A stretch of DNA of 19,338 bases, from assembly GCA_015491615.1 (NCBI GenBank), contig WFVN01000173.1, forward strand, positions 1 through 19,338. Direction: 5' to 3'. A model generated the notes under the pieces. That model was not told the DNA's origin and did not search any database. It saw only the letters and a program-made list of their open reading frames with translations. Positions within the stretch are counted from its first letter, which is position 1. Each line of letters begins with the position of its first letter. The DNA comes from Gammaproteobacteria bacterium (GTDB lineage Bacteria > Pseudomonadota > Gammaproteobacteria > S012-40). Shown here one piece after another: positions 7,051 through 14,156 of the stretch. The position numbers were made by a program, and so were the translations under genes.

Positions 7051-7677
7051 TTACTTGGAATAGAGCTCGACGATGAGATGTTCGTTGATGTCGGAGGGCA
7101 GGGCGCTACGCTCCGGCACACGCTTGAAGACCCCCTCCATCTTCCCGGGATCCACCTGTACCCAATCGACGAAACCACGCTGCTGGGCGGCCTCCAAGGC
7201 ATTCTTGACCCGATCCTGAGACTTCGCCTTCTCGCTCAGGGAGATGACGTCCTCGGGGCCCACCTGGTAGGAAGGAATATTGACCCGCTTACCATTCACC
7301 AGCACGCCGTTGTGACGGACCAGTTGGCGGGCCTCATCACGAGAACTGGCGAACCCCATGCGATAGACAACATTGTCCAAGCGCCGCTCCAGGAGCTGAA
7401 GCAGATTCTCGCCGGTGGAGCCTTTGCGTCGATCGGCCTCCTTGTAATAGAGGCGGAACTGTTTTTCCAAGACACCGTAAATACGACGCACTTTCTGTTT
7501 TTCCCGTAACTGCAGGGCGTAGTCGGAAAGGCGTGTACGGCGCCGGCCATGCTGACCCGGTGGAAAAGCGCGATTTTCCATGGCGCACTTGGGCGTATAG
7601 CATTTCTCGCCCTTCAGAAACAGCTTTGCCCCCTCACGGCGGCAAAGACGGCACTTAGCTCCGATATACCTAGCCAA
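7051..7677 (-). CDS. rpsD: 30S ribosomal protein S4, zinc-type (four-cysteine), TTG start
   Basis: S4 is a primary 16S rRNA binder that nucleates 30S assembly; in E. coli it also represses the alpha operon. The product has 208 residues (E. coli 206), and its C-terminus NEHLIVELYSK is standard. The N-terminus carries Cys9, Cys12, Cys26 and Cys31, the spacing of the zinc-binding form known from Thermus and others; E. coli S4 lacks this set. The start must be TTG at 7677-7675: it gives the canonical (M)ARYIGAKC, no in-frame ATG occurs until about residue 34, and a GGGGG stretch (7688-7684) lies 6 bases upstream. Extending further to another TTG at 7725 would run into rpsK. It sits 17 bases after rpsK. 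Confidence 0.97.
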   Translation of the reverse strand: MARYIGAKCRLCRREGAKLFLKGEKCYTPKCAMENRAFPPGQHGRRRTRLSDYALQLREKQKVRRIYGVLEKQFRLYYKEADRRKGSTGENLLQLLERRLDNVVYRMGFASSRDEARQLVRHNGVLVNGKRVNIPSYQVGPEDVISLSEKAKSQDRVKNALEAAQQRGFVDWVQVDPGKMEGVFKRVPERSALPSDINEHLIVELYSK

Positions 7678-7683
7678 AACGAA

Positions 7684-7688
7684 CCCCC
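7684..7688 (-). promoter_or_regulatory. Ribosome-binding site supporting the TTG start of rpsD
   Basis: GGGGG on the minus strand, 6 bases before the TTG at 7677. It can pair with the anti-Shine-Dalgarno CCUCC with one G-U pair. It lies in the 17-base rpsK-rpsD gap. Confidence 0.5.
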
Positions 7689-7694
7689 GGAAAT

Positions 7695-8081
7695 TTAGAC
7701 ACGTCGCTTCTTGGGCGGACGACAACCGTTGTGAGGAATGGGCGTCACGTCACTGATGTTGGTGATCTTGAAACCCACAGCGTTGAGCGCACGGATGGCC
7801 GACTCACGGCCCGGTCCCGGCCCCTTGACACGCACCTCGAGGTTCTTCACACCGTATTCCTGCGCGGCTCGCCCGGCACGCTCCGCAGCCACCTGGGCAG
7901 CGAAAGGCGTGCTCTTGCGGGAACCTCGGAAACCACTCCCACCGGCCGTGGCCCAAGTCAGCGTGTTGCCTTGCCGATCGGTGATGGTGACGATGGTATT
8001 GTTGAAGGACGCGTGAACGTGCGCCACGCCGTCGGCGACGCTCTTCTTGACCTTCTTCTTAGCCTTGACACTCTTGGCCAT
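7695..8081 (-). CDS. rpsK: 30S ribosomal protein S11
   Basis: S11 lies on the 30S platform, near the mRNA exit channel. The 128-residue product (E. coli 129) shows HVHASFNNTIVTITDRQGN, the glycine-rich GGSGFRGSRKSTPFAAQ and the C-terminus PHNGCRPPKKRRV, all diagnostic. The N-terminus is lysine-rich. The ATG at 8081 lies 9 bases downstream of the rpsM stop, so translation is probably coupled. It is the second gene of the alpha block. Confidence 0.99.
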   Translation of the reverse strand: MAKSVKAKKKVKKSVADGVAHVHASFNNTIVTITDRQGNTLTWATAGGSGFRGSRKSTPFAAQVAAERAGRAAQEYGVKNLEVRVKGPGPGRESAIRALNAVGFKITNISDVTPIPHNGCRPPKKRRV

Positions 8082-8090
8082 AATCCTTGA

Positions 8091-8447
8091 TTACCTCTTG
8101 ATCATCCGACGCGGCCCTTTGCGGGTACGCGCATTGGTCCGGGTACGCTGCCCGCGTACGGGCAAACCACGGCGATGTCGGATACCACGGTAGGTACCGA
8201 GATCCTTCAGTCGCTTGATGTTCATGGAAACTTCGCGCCGCAGATCACCCTCGACCGTGTACTTGGACACTTCGGCCCGAATCGCGTCGATCTGCGCATC
8301 CGACAGCGCGTTCATTTTGGTCGACGGATCCACACCCGCCGCCAGACAGATCTCCCTGGCGCGCGTTCGTCCGATGCCATAGATCGCGGTCAACGCAATA
8401 CCACAGTGCTTGTGACCTGGGATGTTAATTCCGGCAATACGGGCCAT
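8091..8447 (-). CDS. rpsM: 30S ribosomal protein S13
   Basis: S13 sits in the 30S head, contacts L5 across the subunit interface and reaches the P-site tRNA with its basic tail. The 118-residue product equals the E. coli length, starts MARIAGINIPGHKH and ends in a basic tail containing TNARTRKGPRRM. I chose the ATG at 8447: AGGAG (8460-8456) lies 8 bases upstream, whereas a GTG at 8456 would overlap that site. It is the first gene of the alpha block. A promoter with an exact TATAAT box lies about 50 bases upstream, after rpmJ. Confidence 0.99.
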   Translation of the reverse strand: MARIAGINIPGHKHCGIALTAIYGIGRTRAREICLAAGVDPSTKMNALSDAQIDAIRAEVSKYTVEGDLRREVSMNIKRLKDLGTYRGIRHRRGLPVRGQRTRTNARTRKGPRRMIKR

Positions 8448-8455
8448 GCCCCTCA

Positions 8456-8460
8456 CTCCT
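8456..8460 (-). promoter_or_regulatory. Ribosome-binding site deciding the rpsM start
   Basis: AGGAG on the minus strand with 8-base spacing to the ATG at 8447. A competing in-frame GTG at 8456-8454 overlaps it and is therefore disfavoured. Confidence 0.75.
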
Positions 8461-8498
8461 CCGGGCTATCTTTCTTCATATAATCGAAAAAGTCGGCA

Positions 8499-8527
8499 AT
8501 TATACGTCCCGCGCTCAACAGCCGCAA
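8499..8527 (-). promoter_or_regulatory. Alpha operon promoter between rpmJ and rpsM
   Basis: On the minus strand TTGCGG (8527-8522), a 17-base spacer and an exact TATAAT (8504-8499) lie in the 87-base gap between rpmJ and rpsM. This is where E. coli places its alpha operon promoter. The start would be near 8492, giving a leader of about 45 bases. The -35 box also overlaps one arm of a weak hairpin (8510-8515 with 8527-8532) that could form in read-through RNA. Confidence 0.7.
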
Positions 8528-8534
8528 GCGCGTT

Positions 8535-8648
8535 TCAACCCTGCCGTTGTTTATGGCGGGCATCCTTGCAGATCACGCGGACGACGCCCTTGCGACGGAT
8601 GATCTTGCAGTTACGGCAAATCTTCTTCACCGAAGCACGTACTTTCAT
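8535..8648 (-). CDS. rpmJ: 50S ribosomal protein L36, zinc-binding form
   Basis: L36 is the smallest 50S protein and contacts several 23S rRNA helices near the L7/L12 base. The 37-residue reading frame starts MKVRASVKKICRNCK and ends HKQRQG. Cys11, Cys14, Cys27 and His32 form the expected CCCH zinc site, so this is the zinc-dependent form. A GAGGA ribosome-binding site lies 7 bases before the ATG at 8648. It is the last gene of the spc block, 34 bases after secY, with no infA in between, as in E. coli. Lengths in this family are typically 37-38 residues. Confidence 0.97.
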   Translation of the reverse strand: MKVRASVKKICRNCKIIRRKGVVRVICKDARHKQRQG

Positions 8649-8682
8649 GGTCTGGTCCTCGAGAAATTGCGCGCCGGGAGAA

Positions 8683-10044
8683 TCAGCGGATCATGCCCGC
8701 CCCACCCCGGCCATGGGATTTGAGATTGGCCTTTTTGAGCAACGAATCGTACTGATGGGACATCAGGTGCGCCTGCACCTGGGCCATGAAGTCCATGACC
8801 ACTACGACGATGATGAGCAATGAGGTCCCGCCGAAATAGAACGGGACGTTCCAATAAAGGATCAGAAACTCGGGTAGGAGGCAGACTGCGGTGATGTAGA
8901 TCGCCCCAACGAGCGTCAAACGCGACATGATCGCATCAATGTATTTCGCCGTCTGCGCTCCCGGCCGCACCCCGGGGATGAAAGCCCCGGAGCGTTTCAA
9001 ATTGTCTGCCGTGTCCTTGGGATTGAAGACCAACGCCGTATAGAAAAAACAGAAGAAAATGATGGCGACGGCATACAGGAACACGTACAACGGTTGACCT
9101 GGAGACAAGGCAGCCGCCAAGTCCTTCAACCACTCCATACTTTGGCTGGAGCCGAACCACCCGGCCACCGTAGCTGGAAACAGGATGATGCTGGAGGCAA
9201 AGATGGGTGGAATCACACCGGCCATATTCACCTTCAAGGGCAGATGGCTGACGCCGCCCGCATACATTTTGTTACCTTGCTGGCGCTTGGCATAGTTGAC
9301 GGTGATGCGCCGTTGACCCCGCTCCACAAAGACCACGAAGGCGGTCACGCTGATGGTGAGCAACATCAGGAAAAGCAAGCTTCCCATACCCAACTCGCCC
9401 GTTCGGGCCAATTCAAACGTACCACCGATGGCCGCAGGCAGACCGGCGACGATCCCAGCAAAGATGATCAGGGAAATACCATTACCGATCCCGCGTTCCG
9501 TCACCTGTTCGCCCAGCCACATGAGGAACATTGTCCCAGTGACGAGGGTGAGAACCGCAGTGAAAATGAACATGGGGCCGGGGTCGATGACCACAGGGAT
9601 GGCGCCCACAGTTTGCTGTTGCACGGCGATGGCGATCCCCGTAGCCTGAAAAGTGGCCAAAGCCAAAGTGAGATAACGGGTATATTGGGAAAGCTTCCGC
9701 CGCCCCGCCTCGCCTTCTTTCTTGAGGGCCTCCAGTCTCGGCCACACGGCAGCGAGGAGTTGAACGATGATGGATGCCGATATATAGGGCATCACCCCGA
9801 GCGCGAAGACGGAAAAACGCCCGAGGGCCCCACCCGAAAACATGTTGAACATGTCCAGGATGGTCCCTCTTTGTTGCTCGAACAGCGCCGCCAGCGCCTC
9901 CGGGTCAATCCCCGGGACCGGCACATGGGTGCCGATCCGAAAAACGATCAAGGCACCGATGACGAACAGTAGGCGTTGCTTGAGCTCCGTGAGCTTTCCG
10001 GATGCCAACGCACCGGCGATGCTCGCGCTCGGGGCCTTGGCCAC
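8683..10044 (-). CDS. secY: Preprotein translocase subunit SecY
   Basis: SecY is the protein-conducting channel of the Sec translocon in the inner membrane and partners with SecE, SecG, SecA and ribosomes. The 453-residue product (E. coli 443) has about ten hydrophobic spans. The first follows a short basic cytoplasmic start (LKQRLLFVIGALIVF). The plug region and second span contain MFSGGALGRFSVFALG, and the cytoplasmic loop GAFIPGVRPGAQTAKYID carries the conserved Arg needed for SecA function. The start is GTG at 10044-10042, one base after the rplO stop. No earlier ATG is in frame and the next Met comes far inside. AAGG lies about 9 bases upstream, within rplO. Confidence 0.98.
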   Translation of the reverse strand: MAKAPSASIAGALASGKLTELKQRLLFVIGALIVFRIGTHVPVPGIDPEALAALFEQQRGTILDMFNMFSGGALGRFSVFALGVMPYISASIIVQLLAAVWPRLEALKKEGEAGRRKLSQYTRYLTLALATFQATGIAIAVQQQTVGAIPVVIDPGPMFIFTAVLTLVTGTMFLMWLGEQVTERGIGNGISLIIFAGIVAGLPAAIGGTFELARTGELGMGSLLFLMLLTISVTAFVVFVERGQRRITVNYAKRQQGNKMYAGGVSHLPLKVNMAGVIPPIFASSIILFPATVAGWFGSSQSMEWLKDLAAALSPGQPLYVFLYAVAIIFFCFFYTALVFNPKDTADNLKRSGAFIPGVRPGAQTAKYIDAIMSRLTLVGAIYITAVCLLPEFLILYWNVPFYFGGTSLLIIVVVVMDFMAQVQAHLMSHQYDSLLKKANLKSHGRGGAGMIR

Positions 10045-10045
10045 C

Positions 10046-10477
10046 TTAGGCCACCTTTCCGCCGGCGGCTTCGATGGCGGCCTTGGCCCCCTTAGTGACC
10101 GGCAGGCCCTGGATGGTCACGGGGCGATTGATCTCCCCGGACAGAATCACCTTGGCGGTCTTGATGTGCCGCGCCACCAAACCCGCCTGCTTGAGCACGG
10201 CCAGATCAATGACATCGGCATCGAGTCGGTCAATCTCCGAGAGACGAACCTCGTCCACGAAACGTCTGCTGCGCGAACGAAAACCGACTTTCGGCAGGCG
10301 CCGCTGCAGGGGCATCTGCCCACCCTCGAAACCAGGCTTGACGCCTCCACCGGCGCGCGACTTCTGCCCCTTGTGACCACGACCACAGGTCTTGCCCAGA
10401 GTGCTGCCAATGCCGCGACCGACCCGCTTGGCCGCCTTCTTGCTGCCCTTCCCGGGGGAAAGTCGATTCAGACGCAT
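10046..10477 (-). CDS. rplO: 50S ribosomal protein L15
   Basis: L15 is a late-assembling 50S protein with a long basic extension reaching into 23S rRNA. The 143-residue product (E. coli 144) starts MRLNRLSPGKGSKKAAKR. It has the glycine/arginine-rich stretch GRGHKGQKSRAGGGV and FEGGQMPLQRRLPK, and it ends with TKGAKAAIEAAGGK. Its ATG overlaps the rpmD stop (TGATG, one base shared). Its stop is one base from the secY start, so translation of rpmD, rplO and secY is probably coupled. Confidence 0.99.
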   Translation of the reverse strand: MRLNRLSPGKGSKKAAKRVGRGIGSTLGKTCGRGHKGQKSRAGGGVKPGFEGGQMPLQRRLPKVGFRSRSRRFVDEVRLSEIDRLDADVIDLAVLKQAGLVARHIKTAKVILSGEINRPVTIQGLPVTKGAKAAIEAAGGKVA

Positions 10478-10662
10478 CAGTTACCCTCCTCCACGCGCAG
10501 CATGTAGGCGATCTTGTTGATCATGCCACGATTTTGCGGTGTGTCTTGCACCTCGATGGTCTGGTGCAAACGACGTAGCCCCAGGCCACGGACGCATTCA
10601 CGATGCTTACGCAGCCGACCGATGGGGCTCTTAATCAGAGTGACTTTCAATATGTTCGCCAT
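10477..10662 (-). CDS. rpmD: 50S ribosomal protein L30
   Basis: L30 is a small 50S protein bound to 23S rRNA. The 61-residue product (E. coli 59) reads MANILKVTLIKSPIGR, then HRECVRGLGLRRLHQTIEV and GMINKIAYMLRVEE, as expected. A longer reading frame to 10755 would overlap rpsE heavily and is rejected. The ATG at 10662 lies just after the rpsE stop at 10667. The stop shares one base with the rplO start. Confidence 0.98.
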   Translation of the reverse strand: MANILKVTLIKSPIGRLRKHRECVRGLGLRRLHQTIEVQDTPQNRGMINKIAYMLRVEEGN

Positions 10663-10666
10663 GGCT

Positions 10667-11173
10667 TCAGTCCAGGATCTCTTCGACGGACAACCCTCGC
10701 TTGGCGGCGATGCGCTCCGGGGATTGCATCGCGGCGAGGCCATAGACGGTGGCACGCACCACGTTCACCGGATTGGTGGAACCGATGCATTTCGCCAGCA
10801 CGTCCTGCACACCCAGCACCTCGAAGACGGCACGCATGGCCCCGCCGGCGATGATCCCGGTACCTTCGGAGGCCGGTTGCATGAAGACCTTGGCCGCACC
10901 ATGGGTGGCGACGATGGGATATTGCAAGGTGACCCCCTTGAGGGGCACGGTTACCATCGACTTACGCGCTTGCTCCATGGCCTTCTGAATCGCCACCGGT
11001 ACTTCGCGGGCCTTGCCGTTGCCGAAACCGACACGGCCGTTCCCGTCCCCGACGACAGTGAGGGCGGAAAAGCCGAACTGACGACCACCCTTGACGACTT
11101 TGGCCACCCGGCGGACCGCGACCAACTTCTCCAGCAGGCCGTCTTCTTGCATGAGGGCGTCTTTGTCAGACAT
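10667..11173 (-). CDS. rpsE: 30S ribosomal protein S5
   Basis: S5 lies at the mRNA entry side of the 30S subunit and influences accuracy and helicase activity; spectinomycin-resistance changes map to its N-terminal loop. The 168-residue product (E. coli 167) has VAVRRVAKVVKGGRQFGFS, in which the KVVKGGR loop looks wild-type. It then has VVGDGNGRVGFGNGKAREVP and MQPASEGTGIIAGGAMRAV. The ATG at 11173 follows the rplR stop by 11 bases. Confidence 0.99.
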   Translation of the reverse strand: MSDKDALMQEDGLLEKLVAVRRVAKVVKGGRQFGFSALTVVGDGNGRVGFGNGKAREVPVAIQKAMEQARKSMVTVPLKGVTLQYPIVATHGAAKVFMQPASEGTGIIAGGAMRAVFEVLGVQDVLAKCIGSTNPVNVVRATVYGLAAMQSPERIAAKRGLSVEEILD

Positions 11174-11184
11174 GGTTCACCTAT

Positions 11185-11547
11185 TTAGAACTTGAGTCCA
11201 TTTTCACGAGCGGCCTCGGCCAGACGTCTGACCCGGCCATGATAGAGAAAACCGGCACGATCGAAGGCGACCTTGTCGATCCCCTTCTCCTTGGCGCGCG
11301 CGGCGATCATTTCACCGACTTTGGCGGCAGCATCCACGTTTCCGGTGGATTCCAATTGCTCACGCACCTCCTTTTCTACGGTAGAGGCCGCAGCGACTAC
11401 CCGGGAGCCATCAGGCGTGAAGATCTGGGCATAGATGTGGCGCGGAGAACGATACACCGTCAACCGGTATTCCCCGAGGCGCCGGATTTTCGCCCGGGTC
11501 TTGCGCGCACGACGCAAGCGCGCCCGCTTCTTTTCGTTTGGTTTCAT
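11185..11547 (-). CDS. rplR: 50S ribosomal protein L18
   Basis: L18 binds 5S rRNA together with L5 and anchors it in the central protuberance. The 120-residue product (E. coli 117) has a very basic N-terminus (KKRARLRRARKTRAK), the core RLTVYRSPRHIYAQ and the C-terminal DRAGFLYHGRVRRLAEAAREN-type motif ending GLKF. The ATG at 11547 lies 19 bases after the rplF stop. The gene is complete and ordinary. Confidence 0.99.
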   Translation of the reverse strand: MKPNEKKRARLRRARKTRAKIRRLGEYRLTVYRSPRHIYAQIFTPDGSRVVAAASTVEKEVREQLESTGNVDAAAKVGEMIAARAKEKGIDKVAFDRAGFLYHGRVRRLAEAARENGLKF

Positions 11548-11566
11548 CTCGATGATCCTCTGAGCC

Positions 11567-12100
11567 TTACTTTTTCTTGGCTTCCTTCAGGACGATCTGT
11601 TCGTCGGCATAGCGGACACCCTTGCCCTTGTACGGCTCAGGCGGACGGTAGCGGCGAATGTTCGCAGCCACCTGACCGACGACCTGTTTGTCGATACCCT
11701 TGACCACGATCTCCGTCTGCGTCGGCGTCTCGATGGTCACACCCTCCGGCGCCTCGAAAACCACCGGGTGGGAAAAGCCCAGGGTGAGATTGAGCACTTT
11801 ACCTTGTGCCTGGGCACGATAGCCCACCCCCACCAACTGCAGCTTCTTTTCATAGCCCTGATGGACGCCATGGACCATGTTGTTGACGATGGAGCGCATG
11901 GTCCCCGACAAGGCCTTCGCCTCACGGCCACCATTCTTGGGCGAGAACTTGAGCTCGCTCTCTTCCAGCACCACCTCGACGAGATCGTGCACGACATAGG
12001 AGACCTGCCCCTTGGGACCTTTGACCGTCACCACCTGGCCACTGACGCTGGCTTCCACGTCCTGCGGCAGGGCGACAGGATTCTTCGCGATTCTGGACAT
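11567..12100 (-). CDS. rplF: 50S ribosomal protein L6
   Basis: L6 sits near the sarcin-ricin loop and helps shape the factor-binding region. The 177-residue product equals the E. coli length. It starts MSRIAKNPVALP and has MVHGVHQGYEKKLQLVGVGYRA and LTLGFSHPVVFEAPEGV. It ends with the conserved RYRPPEPYKGKGVRY and a lysine-rich tail. The ATG at 12100 lies 14 bases after the rpsH stop. Confidence 0.99.
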   Translation of the reverse strand: MSRIAKNPVALPQDVEASVSGQVVTVKGPKGQVSYVVHDLVEVVLEESELKFSPKNGGREAKALSGTMRSIVNNMVHGVHQGYEKKLQLVGVGYRAQAQGKVLNLTLGFSHPVVFEAPEGVTIETPTQTEIVVKGIDKQVVGQVAANIRRYRPPEPYKGKGVRYADEQIVLKEAKKK

Positions 12101-12114
12101 GTTTCCGAACTCCG

Positions 12115-12510
12115 TCAGAAGACGCTGCAGATAACTTCGCCGCCGATACCGGCCTTGCGCGCAGCGCGGTCGGTCATGACACCCTTCGAGGTGGAGACGA
12201 TGGCGATGCCGAGCCCCCCACGCACCTTGGGCAGCTCGTCGGCGGGCTTGTAGATCCGCAGCCCGGGACGGCTGACCCGCTCCAGCGATTCAATGACAGG
12301 CCGCCCCTCGAAGTATTTCAGGTCGATGACCAGCTCAGGCTTGCCTTCGCAGGACTCGACGCGAAAATCGGCGATATACCCTTCCTCTTTCAGGACACGG
12401 GCGATCTCGCACTTCATCTTGGAAGAGGGCATGCGGACATCCGCCTTACGGGTATGCTGAGCGTTACGGATACGCGTGAGCATATCGGCGATGGTGTCGG
12501 ACATGGACAT
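12115..12510 (-). CDS. rpsH: 30S ribosomal protein S8
   Basis: S8 is a primary 16S rRNA binder; in E. coli it also represses the spc operon by binding its mRNA. The 131-residue product (E. coli 130) starts MSMSDTIADMLTRIRNAQ and ends with the RNA-binding signature STSKGVMTDRAARKAGIGGE. The start is the ATG at 12510, with GGAGG 7 bases upstream. The longer frame to 12531 would overlap the rpsN stop and adds no conserved residues. The E. coli-type S8 mRNA site near the rplE start is not obvious here. Confidence 0.99.
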   Translation of the reverse strand: MSMSDTIADMLTRIRNAQHTRKADVRMPSSKMKCEIARVLKEEGYIADFRVESCEGKPELVIDLKYFEGRPVIESLERVSRPGLRIYKPADELPKVRGGLGIAIVSTSKGVMTDRAARKAGIGGEVICSVF

Positions 12511-12524
12511 GGCGCGCCCTCCGC

Positions 12525-12830
12525 TCACCAACTCGCCTTGACGAGACCGGGGATGTCCCCCCGCATGGCGGCCTCGCGCAATTTGTTCCGCCCCAGACCG
12601 AACTTACGGTAATACCCATGGGGACGACCGGTCAGACGGCAACGGTTACGCAGACGGACCGGGGAAGCATTCCGGGGCAGGGAATGGAACTTGCGCCGGG
12701 CGGCCTCGCGCTCCTCCTCGGAGAGACTGGGATCGAACATCGCCTTCTTGAGCTCAGCACGCTTCTTCGCGTACTTCTTCACCATGGCCTGACGCTTCAG
12801 CTCACGGTTGATCATTGCTTTCTTTGCCAT
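12525..12830 (-). CDS. rpsN: 30S ribosomal protein S14, long zinc-free form
   Basis: S14 lies in the 30S head next to S3 and S10. The 101-residue product equals the E. coli length. It has the C-terminal RNRCRLTGRPHGYYRKFGL signature followed by REAAMRGDIPGLVKASW. It contains only one cysteine and no CXXC pairs, so it is the long zinc-independent type, in contrast to the zinc-type S4 and L36 in this window. The ATG at 12830 lies 22 bases after rplE. Confidence 0.99.
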   Translation of the reverse strand: MAKKAMINRELKRQAMVKKYAKKRAELKKAMFDPSLSEEEREAARRKFHSLPRNASPVRLRNRCRLTGRPHGYYRKFGLGRNKLREAAMRGDIPGLVKASW

Positions 12831-12852
12831 AATTCTTTTGCCTCGGCAGGAA

Positions 12853-13392
12853 TCAGGTCCTGAATGGAAAATTGAACGCGCTCAGCAAGGCGCGGCCTTC
12901 TTCGTCGGTCTCGGCCGTCGTGGTGATGGTGATGTCCAGACCACGGATGGCGTCGATCTTGTCGAAATCGATCTCGGGGAAGACGATCTGCTCACGGATA
13001 CCCATGCTGTAGTTCCCACGCCCATCGAACGATTTCGGGCTCAAGCCGCGAAAATCACGAATTCGCGGAATGGCGATATTGATCAGGCGATCCAGGAATT
13101 CATACATGCGCTCACGCCGCAGCGTCACCTTACAGCCGATGGGCCAACCCTCGCGGATCTTGAATCCAGCGATGGATTTACGCGCCACCGTGACGACCGG
13201 CTTTTGACCGGCGATGAGAGCGAGGTCGTTGGCCGCATGCTCGAGGACGCGCTTGTCACTCACCGCCTCGCCTACCCCCATGTTGAGGGTGATCTTCTCC
13301 AGGCGGGGAACGGCCATCACACTGCTGTACTGGAACTGCTCCTGCAGGCGCGGGATTACCTGATCTTTGTAGAATTCTTTCAGACGAGCCAT
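12853..13392 (-). CDS. rplE: 50S ribosomal protein L5
   Basis: L5 binds 5S rRNA in the central protuberance and contacts S13 and the P-site tRNA. The 179-residue product (E. coli 179) starts MARLKEFYKDQVIPRL. It has VPRLEKITLNMGVGEAV, the loop FKIREGWPIGCKVTLR and RDFRGLSPKSFDGRGNY, and it ends ALLSAFNFPF. The ATG at 13392 lies 12 bases after the rplX stop. No stem resembling the E. coli S8 operator was evident at its start. Confidence 0.99.
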   Translation of the reverse strand: MARLKEFYKDQVIPRLQEQFQYSSVMAVPRLEKITLNMGVGEAVSDKRVLEHAANDLALIAGQKPVVTVARKSIAGFKIREGWPIGCKVTLRRERMYEFLDRLINIAIPRIRDFRGLSPKSFDGRGNYSMGIREQIVFPEIDFDKIDAIRGLDITITTTAETDEEGRALLSAFNFPFRT

Positions 13393-13404
13393 CTTTGCGA
13401 CACC

Positions 13405-13722
13405 TTAAACGTCGATCTGCTTGCCGGTGGACTTGAAGTAACGGACCTTTTTCCCGTCCTCCAGGATCTTGATGCCCACCCGATCTCCCTTGCCGGTATC
13501 CGGATTGAACAGGGCGATGTTGGAGATGTGGATGGGTGCTTCCTTTTCGATGATGCCACCCGGCGTGCCGGCCATGGGATTGGCCTTCACATGACGCTTC
13601 ACCATGTTGACCCCTTCGACGTAGGCACGATTGTCACGGGTGATGGAAAGCACGGTGCCTCGTTTCCCCTTGTCTTTTCCGGCGAGGACGATGACATCAT
13701 CGCCTTTCTTGATCTTACGCAT
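13405..13722 (-). CDS. rplX: 50S ribosomal protein L24
   Basis: L24 starts 50S assembly by binding the 5' end of 23S rRNA. The 105-residue product (E. coli 104) has a KOW-type start MRKIKKGDDVIVLAGKDKG, then NMVKRHVKANPM, GGIIEKEAPIHISNIALFN and KKVRYFKSTGK. I chose the ATG at 13722, with GGGAG 6 bases upstream. An in-frame GTG at 13740 overlaps the rplN stop (GTGA) and would add six residues not seen in the family, so it is less likely. Confidence 0.98.
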   Translation of the reverse strand: MRKIKKGDDVIVLAGKDKGKRGTVLSITRDNRAYVEGVNMVKRHVKANPMAGTPGGIIEKEAPIHISNIALFNPDTGKGDRVGIKILEDGKKVRYFKSTGKQIDV

Positions 13723-13736
13723 CTCCGTCTCCCGAC

Positions 13737-14105
13737 TCACAGCACTTCAGGTGCCAGGGAAATGATCTTCATGAAGTTCTCAGTGCGCAGCTCACGCGTG
13801 ACGGGGCCGAAAATACGGGTGCCGATGGGCTGCAGCTGATTGTTCAGCAGCACCGCGGCGTTTCCGTCGAAGCGGATCTTGGAGCCGTCCGGACGGCGCA
13901 CGCCATGCTTGGTGCGCACGACGACCGCGTTGTACACCTCGCCCTTCTTGACACGCCCGCGGGGAATCGCGTCCTTGACGCTCACCTTGATCACATCGCC
14001 GATGTTGGCATAACGTCTGTGCGAGCCGCCCAACACCTTGATGCACTGCACCTTGCGGGCACCGCTGTTGTCGGCGACGTCGAGGATCGTCTGCATCTGA
14101 ATCAT
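13737..14105 (-). CDS. rplN: 50S ribosomal protein L14
   Basis: L14 lies at the subunit interface, contacts 16S rRNA and is the docking site for the silencing factor RsfS. The 122-residue product (E. coli 123) starts MIQMQTILDVADNSGARK. It has KVLGGSHRRYANIGDVIK, VRRPDGSKIRFDGNA and the C-terminus MKIISLAPEVL. The ATG at 14105 is preceded by GGGAG 7 bases upstream; the longer frame to 14168 would cover the promoter region. It is the first gene of the spc block, preceded by an exact TATAAT box, a palindrome and a hairpin. Confidence 0.99.
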   Translation of the reverse strand: MIQMQTILDVADNSGARKVQCIKVLGGSHRRYANIGDVIKVSVKDAIPRGRVKKGEVYNAVVVRTKHGVRRPDGSKIRFDGNAAVLLNNQLQPIGTRIFGPVTRELRTENFMKIISLAPEVL

Positions 14106-14123
14106 TACGATTCTCCCAAATAC

Positions 14124-14153
14124 AAAAACATACGCCCTCTCTGGACAAGGGCG
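14124..14153 (-). terminator. Possible attenuator hairpin ahead of rplN
   Basis: On the minus strand CGCCCT (14153-14148) pairs with AGGGCG (14138-14133) around a 9-base loop, followed by TATG and then five T residues (14128-14124). It resembles a weak intrinsic terminator. The predicted spc start near 14150 falls inside the 5' arm. The full hairpin would therefore form only in RNA reading through from the S10 block. Confidence 0.4.
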
Positions 14154-14156
14154 CGG

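Noticed and set aside
6466..7509. 347-codon open frame on the plus strand across rpoA and rpsD
   Set aside because: It is antisense to two conserved genes; the translation is His/Asp/Leu-rich without domain signatures.
7678..7725. N-terminal extension of rpsD to an upstream TTG at 7725
   Set aside because: It would overlap the end of rpsK and adds 16 residues absent from S4 proteins.
8510..8532. Hairpin CGCGCT/AGCGCG after rpmJ as a terminator of the spc operon
   Set aside because: The stem is only 6 pairs with an 11-base loop. The nearest T-run is about 18 bases further on and the alpha promoter overlaps it, so I did not call a terminator.
13325..13404. S8 repressor site at the rplX-rplE junction
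   Set aside because: The pairing that forms the S8 site near the E. coli rplE start could not be reproduced here by eye. A covariance search would be needed to settle it.
12808..13839. 343-codon open frame on the plus strand across rplE, rplX and rplN
   Set aside because: It is antisense to three intact ribosomal genes, with composition reflecting their codon use and no family resemblance.
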